Both the position numbers and the translations under genes were made by a program. A stretch of DNA of 64,000 bases from Marchantia polymorpha subsp. ruderalis (lineage: Eukaryota > Streptophyta > Marchantiopsida > Marchantiales > Marchantiaceae). Every line of letters begins with the position of its first letter. Position 1 is the first letter of the stretch. Of the stretch, positions 59,517 through 64,000 are shown one piece after another. The notes below the pieces were generated by a model, which was not told the DNA's origin, did not search any database, and saw nothing but the letters and a program-made list of their open reading frames with translations. The stretch covers positions 20,090,501 to 20,154,500 of the forward strand of contig AP031353.1 of assembly GCA_037833965.1 (NCBI GenBank), written 5' to 3'.

Positions 59517-62500
59517 ATGTGGAACATAAGAGGCCTATCTACAACTAAGTATGTGAGTGCACATCCGATTTGGAAGATGGCGGACATCCTCAACATTGTT
59601 GAGACTTGGGAGCATGAAAGCAATGTTATTGGAGAGATACAAGGGTTTACTCTGGTGGGATCTACTTGGAACCATAGAAATCGACGAGCAGGAAGAGGCT
59701 TTGGAGGCATTGCTACTTTCATCAGATCTGAACTTCTTCCTATGATACATTTGGAAAGCCAAGATATTGGGAAACAATATCATTGGCTTCGTCTTGGATT
59801 GATTGGAGGATCTTACAGTTATTTGGCAGTTTGCTACTTTGCACCATTATCCATGCAGATCTACTCCACAAGCACTTGCAATCGAAGTCAACCATTCCAT
59901 CGGCTCATAGGAGATGTTCTCAAATATCAAGACAAAGGTGAAGTTTTTCTTGTTGGAGACTTCAATGCCCGCATAAGTTCCGCTCAATTTACACAATTTG
60001 ATAGTTCCTTGTCTTCTCACTCTTTTGAAGAAAGTAGAGATAGTTTGTGGTCTAGAGTCTCTTGTGATCCTTGTACAAATGATTTGACTGAGCATTTCTT
60101 GACTTTTGGAGCCACTTGTAATCTGAAAGTTCTCAATGGTGTTTCTTTCTTTCCCAACTCTCACTCCAATACATGTTTTTCCTCTACTGGTGTTAGCACT
60201 ATAGATTATCTTTTGTCCTCTGCCACTAATAGTTCATTTATCTCAGCGTTTGATATTCTAGAGCCTCAACCAGAATCAGATCATACACCTCTTTTATTTA
60301 CTCTTTTGTTGTCAACGTCAATCCCTCTCCCTACAGTTTGGAGTTGGATTGTTTGTATTGTGTTTTTTAGCCTTTTGACCCTTTGGGTCCCACGGGCTTG
60401 ATCTATTTACCATTTACCATTTACCATTTACATGTCACTATGTTTCTACTTCCCCCAAGTTTTGTTTAGATGCTAGTAAGAAGCAACTTTATAGTGAACA
60501 TTTCCAAGACCTCTTGACTTGTACTACTTGGAGCCTTGATCCACATACATCTAGTTTGCAATTAACTGAGTTGCTCCAAAACTCTGCTTCTAAGTTCTTT
60601 TTGAGACATAAGACCAGGAGAGCTAGAGGTCTTCCTTGCAATGGATGGTTTGACTTTGATTGCAAGCAAGCGAGGGCGAGATCACTTGATAAATCCTTGG
60701 ATCTTCACAATCGGTTGATTACGACAAGACTTTACAAAGACTTGGTGAAGTCCAAGAAACGAGCATTTTTGAGGCAGAAGCAAGAGTGCTTGACAAAGGA
60801 GCTCTTGGAGAATCCCAAATCCTTTTGGAGGCGGTTGGCAGTACGATCTTCTAAACCTACTCTTGATCCCAAGTCTTTGATTTCTTTTGCTGAAAAGCTT
60901 TATTTCTTTCCCAATGTTGCATCTATGCCACATTGTGAAGGAAATCCAGGCTTATTTTCAGAAGTTGAAGTGATGACTCAACTCAGACAATTGGCAAATG
61001 GTAAATGTGAGGATTTGGATGGGCTTTCCATTGAACTTCTCAAGTGGGGAGGAGATGCTATTGGACCTATACTCACGAAAGTGTTAGAGGATGCTGCTAT
61101 TCATGGCTTTCCTTCATCTTGGTCTCTACGGAAGATTGTTCCTATTCACAAATCTGGGAGCAAGGCCTTGGTGACAAACTATCGCACTATCATGGTGGGT
61201 AGTATTTTTGCCAAGTTATTTGGCAAATTGGTGGAGTCAAAGTTGAGCACATGGGCTGAATCTTGTCAGAAGAGAGCGCGGTTCCAAGCTGGTTTTCGTC
61301 CTACATTCAACACTATAGACCATATCTTGGTTTTACGTGTTCTATGGGAGAAATCCAAGGGTAATGGAAAAGCTTTGTTTTGTGCCTTCATTGATTTCAA
61401 GAAAGCTTTTGACACAGTACCTCGTGAGCTTTTATGGCAAAGATTGCAAGCCATTGGAGTACCATCAGATCTCTTGGCAGCGGTGGCTGCATTATACCAC
61501 TCAGTTCGGGCCAAGATCAACACTTCTCAAACCGAAGAGATTATCAGCACCATTGGAGTCATTCAAGGTTGTCCTCTCTCTCCCACTCTCTTTGGAGTTT
61601 TCATAGATGATATAGAAAGGTGGTTGGAGGATTGTGATAGCGAAGGTGTTAAACTTGGAGGCTTTGTCATCAAAGCTCTTTTGTATGCAGATGATGTCAT
61701 ATTACTAGCACGTGATGCCACTAGTTTACAGAAACACCTCGACACTTTGGCTAGCTTTTGTACTCAAAATCAGATGGAAGTCAATTTGGAGAAGTCCAAA
61801 GTCATTCTTGTGGGCACTAGCTCCAAGCTCTCTTTCTGTTACAAAGGATTAGAGTTGGAACAAGTGAAAAGTTACAAATATTTGGGCATTGATTTCTCAT
61901 CTGATTATAGTTGGGCACTTTGTGTGCAAAAGAGGGTAGAAGCTGGTTTCAAAGCTCTATATTCATTGCTAAATAGATGTAGAGGAGCTCATCTAGTGTC
62001 TTGGAGTCTTAGTAAATTCTTATTCAGGAGCTTAGTGTTTCCCGTTATCTTATATGGAACACAAGTGTGGGGTCCTGGTTGTAAGAAGACAGGTTGGCAA
62101 CGTTTGGAGAGGGTGCAAAAGATCTTCTTACAAGAAGAATTGGGTGTGAGGACCCAAACTTCTTATGCAATTCTTCTTGCGGAAACAGGTTGTCTACCTC
62201 TTGAGGCTGAAGCTCTCTTTTTGACTATCACTTACGTCAAAAGAGTGAGATCTCTTGATGCTTCTCGACTTCCTCTTGAAGCTCTGCATGCCACACGTCC
62301 CAAGGGTTGGTTTGCAGATGTGGTGACTTGGTCTTTGAGGTGGAATGTGACGGAACTTGATTGGAATTTGCAACCTATTGCCCTACGCGAGCGTATTAGG
62401 GAGGAATTTCTGAGCATTATGTGGAGCACACGAGGCACCAAGATGCAGTTTTATCAACTTCATGTGAATCCTATGCTTGTTTATTGTGAGCAAGGATACT

Positions 62501-62814
62501 TACTTGCAGAGATATCTACTTCTTTACGTCATATTATTGCTAGACATAGAACTGGATCTCATAGTCTTGGGATTGAAGAAGGGCGTTGGTTGAACATTGA
62601 TAGGAGTGAACGTATTTGTAGGCTATGTGATGGAAGAAAAGTTGAGGATGAAGAGCATGTATTTCTTACTTGTTCTAGGTATGTAGAGATTCGAGTGGCG
62701 CATAAAGTTGATGTCGAGAATTTCTTTTCTCTACTTCAACTCGAGCCTTATGATTTAGGTTGTTACATTAGAGATATTATTAGTTACCGTTCTAGTGCTT
62801 TGGACACTAGCTAG
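59517..62814 (+). pseudogene. B9 ORF2, interrupted by a 93-bp LINE tail
   Basis: First ATG 59517. Endonuclease motifs WNIRG, VETWE, GDFNAR and ESDH lie before the insert at 60336-60428; linker, RT (FIDFKKAFD, YADD) and zinc finger lie after it. Removing the insert and one TACA copy restores exactly 1070 codons from 59505. Single changes such as GTSSK for GTRSK and LSKFLF for LRKFLF are seen. Confidence 0.92.
60336..60428 (+). mobile_element. Micro-insertion of a LINE 3' end (93 bp)
   Basis: Starts in the 3' UTR at GTTTGGAGTTGG and ends with three to four ATTTACC units, flanked by TACA (60332-60335 and 60429-60432). Sense to B9 ORF2. It is the only visible break in that element. Confidence 0.92.
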
Positions 62815-62935
62815 GGGGTTCTTTTGGTTCTCTCCTAGTTTGGAGTTGTATTGTTTGTATTGTGTTTTTTAGCCTTTTGACCCTTTGGGTCCCACGGGCT
62901 TGATCTATTTACCATTTACCATTTACCATTTACTC

Positions 62936-63525
62936 AAAAACTCCAACTCGAAACTTGAGAAATCCGTGAACTTCAGCACCCCAACTCCAAAATGCGTGAC
63001 ATTTTGCAGGCTGGAGCGCGCTACCCAACTCCACGCCCCTGCAAATTTTCAGCTTCCGAGGACACTCAGACGCGAAGAAACGATCTCTGCAAGAAACGAT
63101 CTCGACCCCAACACTCGAAAACTCCAACTCGAAACTTGAGAAATCCGTGAACTTCGGCTTCCCAACTCCAAAATGCGTGAAATTTTGCAGGCTGGAGCGC
63201 GCTACCCAACTCCACGCCCCTGCAAATTTTCAGCTTCCGTGGACACTCAGACGCAAAGAAACGATCTCTGCAAGAAACGATCTCGACCCCAACACTCGAA
63301 AACTCCAACTCGAAACTTGAGAAATCCATGAACTTCGGCGTCCCAACTCCAAAATGCGTGAAATTTTGCAGGCTGGAGCGCGCTACCCAACTCCACGGCC
63401 CTGCAAATTTTCAGCTTCCGTGGACACTCAGACGCGAAGAAACGATCTCTGCAAGAAACGATCTCGACCCCAACACTCGAAAACTCCAACTCGAAACTTG
63501 AGAAATCCGTGAACTTCGGCGTCCC
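62936..63525 (-). repeat. C7 5' UTR type-1 monomers, about 3.3 units
   Basis: Continuation of the array interrupted at 58048; 181-bp period (for example AAGAAACGAT at 63091 and 63272). It ends at GGCGTCCC (63525), the 5' edge of C7. Confidence 0.86.
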
Positions 63526-63710
63526 CGAATATATTATTAGTTATATATCCCCGAAGATATTATTAGTTACCGTTCTAGTGCTTTGGGCACTAGCTAGGGG
63601 GTTCTTTTGGTTCTCTCCTAGTTTGGAGTTAGATTGTTTGTATTGTGTTTTTTAGCCTTTTGACCCTTTGGGTCCCACGGGCTTGATCTATTTACCATTT
63701 ACCATTTACC
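63526..63710 (+). mobile_element. Short B/C 3'-end insertion (~156 bp) with stuttered 5' filler
   Basis: 63556-63710 is the last ~14 codons of B or C ORF2 (TAG at 63595-63597), the 3' UTR and a tail; B and C are identical here. The preceding 30 bp (63526-63555) contain GAATATATTATTAGTTA, an imperfect repeat of the insert's own start GATATTATTAGTTA. That suggests repeated priming or slippage at the 5' joint. No duplication can be assigned because its neighbours are different elements. Confidence 0.82.
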
Positions 63711-64000
63711 TTTTGACTCACACTTCATGGAGCCTTGATCCACATACAGCAAGTGGGCAATTAATAGAGTTGCTCAAAGACACTGCTTCTAAATTCTTTT
63801 TGCGGCACAAGGATCGAAGAGCTAGGGGGCTTCCTTGCAATGGATGGTTTGACTTGGATTGTAAGCAAGCGAGGATGAGATCAGTTGACAAGTCTTTGGA
63901 TTTCCAAAGTCGGCTTACCTTGACAAGGCTTTACAAAGACTTGGTGAAGTCTAAAAAAAGAGCCTTTTTGAGGACGAAGCAGGAATCCTTGACAAAGGAG
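63711..64000 (+). pseudogene. Family A ORF2 fragment (A4), runs off the window
   Basis: Matches A ORF2 from LTHTSWSLDPHTASGQ through LPCNGWFDLDC and YKDLVKSKKRAFLR to SLTKE, open to the window end. It covers the linker between endonuclease and RT. Its 5' side is replaced by the short insertion before it. Confidence 0.88.

Larger units (their letters stand above)
58049..62931 (+). mobile_element. LINE family B element B9, full-length, broken by one micro-insertion
   Basis: Flanked by ACTC (58045-58048 and 62932-62935). The first 30 bp (58049-58078) are filler, part of which (TTGATGGAAAACCATGAA) matches C ORF2 antisense. Then come about four B monomers, ORF1, ORF2 with a 93-bp insert, 3' UTR and tail. 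It is antisense to C7. Confidence 0.9.
51205..63525 (-). mobile_element. LINE family C element C7 with internal tandem duplication, host of B9
   Basis: Tail at 51205, ORF2, ORF1, type-2 and type-1 monomers up to 63525. ORF2 from KDLVKSK to HVNPM is present twice (51.7-53.47 kb and 53.49-55.36 kb), joined by 11 bp of filler (53475-53485). Both copies carry the same 66-bp tail insert. Only the second has the insert at 54694. This gives the order: 66-bp insert, duplication, 54694 insert. B9 sits in the type-1 monomers (duplication ACTC). Confidence 0.82.

Overview
The window is eukaryotic and is built almost entirely from non-LTR retrotransposons (LINEs) inserted into one another. I see no host gene, tRNA, rRNA or bacterial-type operon. 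Only about 80 bp (8828-8908) is not clearly LINE sequence. Three related families are present, which I label A, B and C. Each has a 5' UTR of tandem monomers, an ORF1 of 245-251 codons (coiled coil plus an L1-ORF1p-like RNA-binding domain), and an ORF2 of about 1070 codons (APE-type endonuclease, reverse transcriptase with YADD, C-terminal CX2CX9HX4C zinc finger). The 3' UTR is about 115 bp and ends in a short (ATTTACC)n tail instead of poly(A). The host cannot be named. L1-like LINEs with a C-terminal zinc finger and LINE-only nested clusters are known from green plants and algae (for example Zepp-type clusters), so a green-lineage host is plausible but unproven.

Layout. 1-7772: A element (A1, +) split by B1 (2731-6546). 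7773-8827: B2 (-). 8828-8908: unassigned spacer. 8909-9490: C fragment. 9491-41931: C2 (+), which holds B3 (11884-14021) and A2 (14846-41172). A2 holds C3 (-, 17384-37867). C3 holds full-length B4 (17964-22671) and C4 (+, 24354-35131). C4 holds C5 (-, 27163-31408). That is five levels of nesting, and six if C2 lies inside A3. 41932-45057: A3 (-) holding B5, fused to C6 (-, 45066-51204), which holds B6, B7 and B8. 51205-63525: C7 (-), with an internal tandem duplication, holding B9 (58049-62931). 63526-64000: a short 3'-end insertion and the start of another A fragment (A4).

How the parts work together. Within each element the monomer array is the probable promoter. ORF1 would coat the RNA. 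ORF2 would nick the target and prime reverse transcription from the tail. Recoverable target-site duplications are only 3-6 bp, or absent with small deletions or filler DNA. ORF1 and ORF2 are in the same reading frame and are separated by a single TAG in the invariant context TAG CAA TCC. Family C usually lacks any ATG before the endonuclease motif, so stop-codon readthrough making an ORF1-ORF2 fusion is a serious possibility. The most deeply nested copies (B4, C5) have intact ORFs, which fits recent activity.

Other notable features: all monomer types share a core with 42-43 bp internal spacing; monomers are of nucleosome-like length (165, 170+178, 181 and 181 bp); seven or more ultra-short insertions consist of only the element's last 18-156 bp; and an antisense tail insertion in frame inside ORF2 was inherited by two independent C elements.
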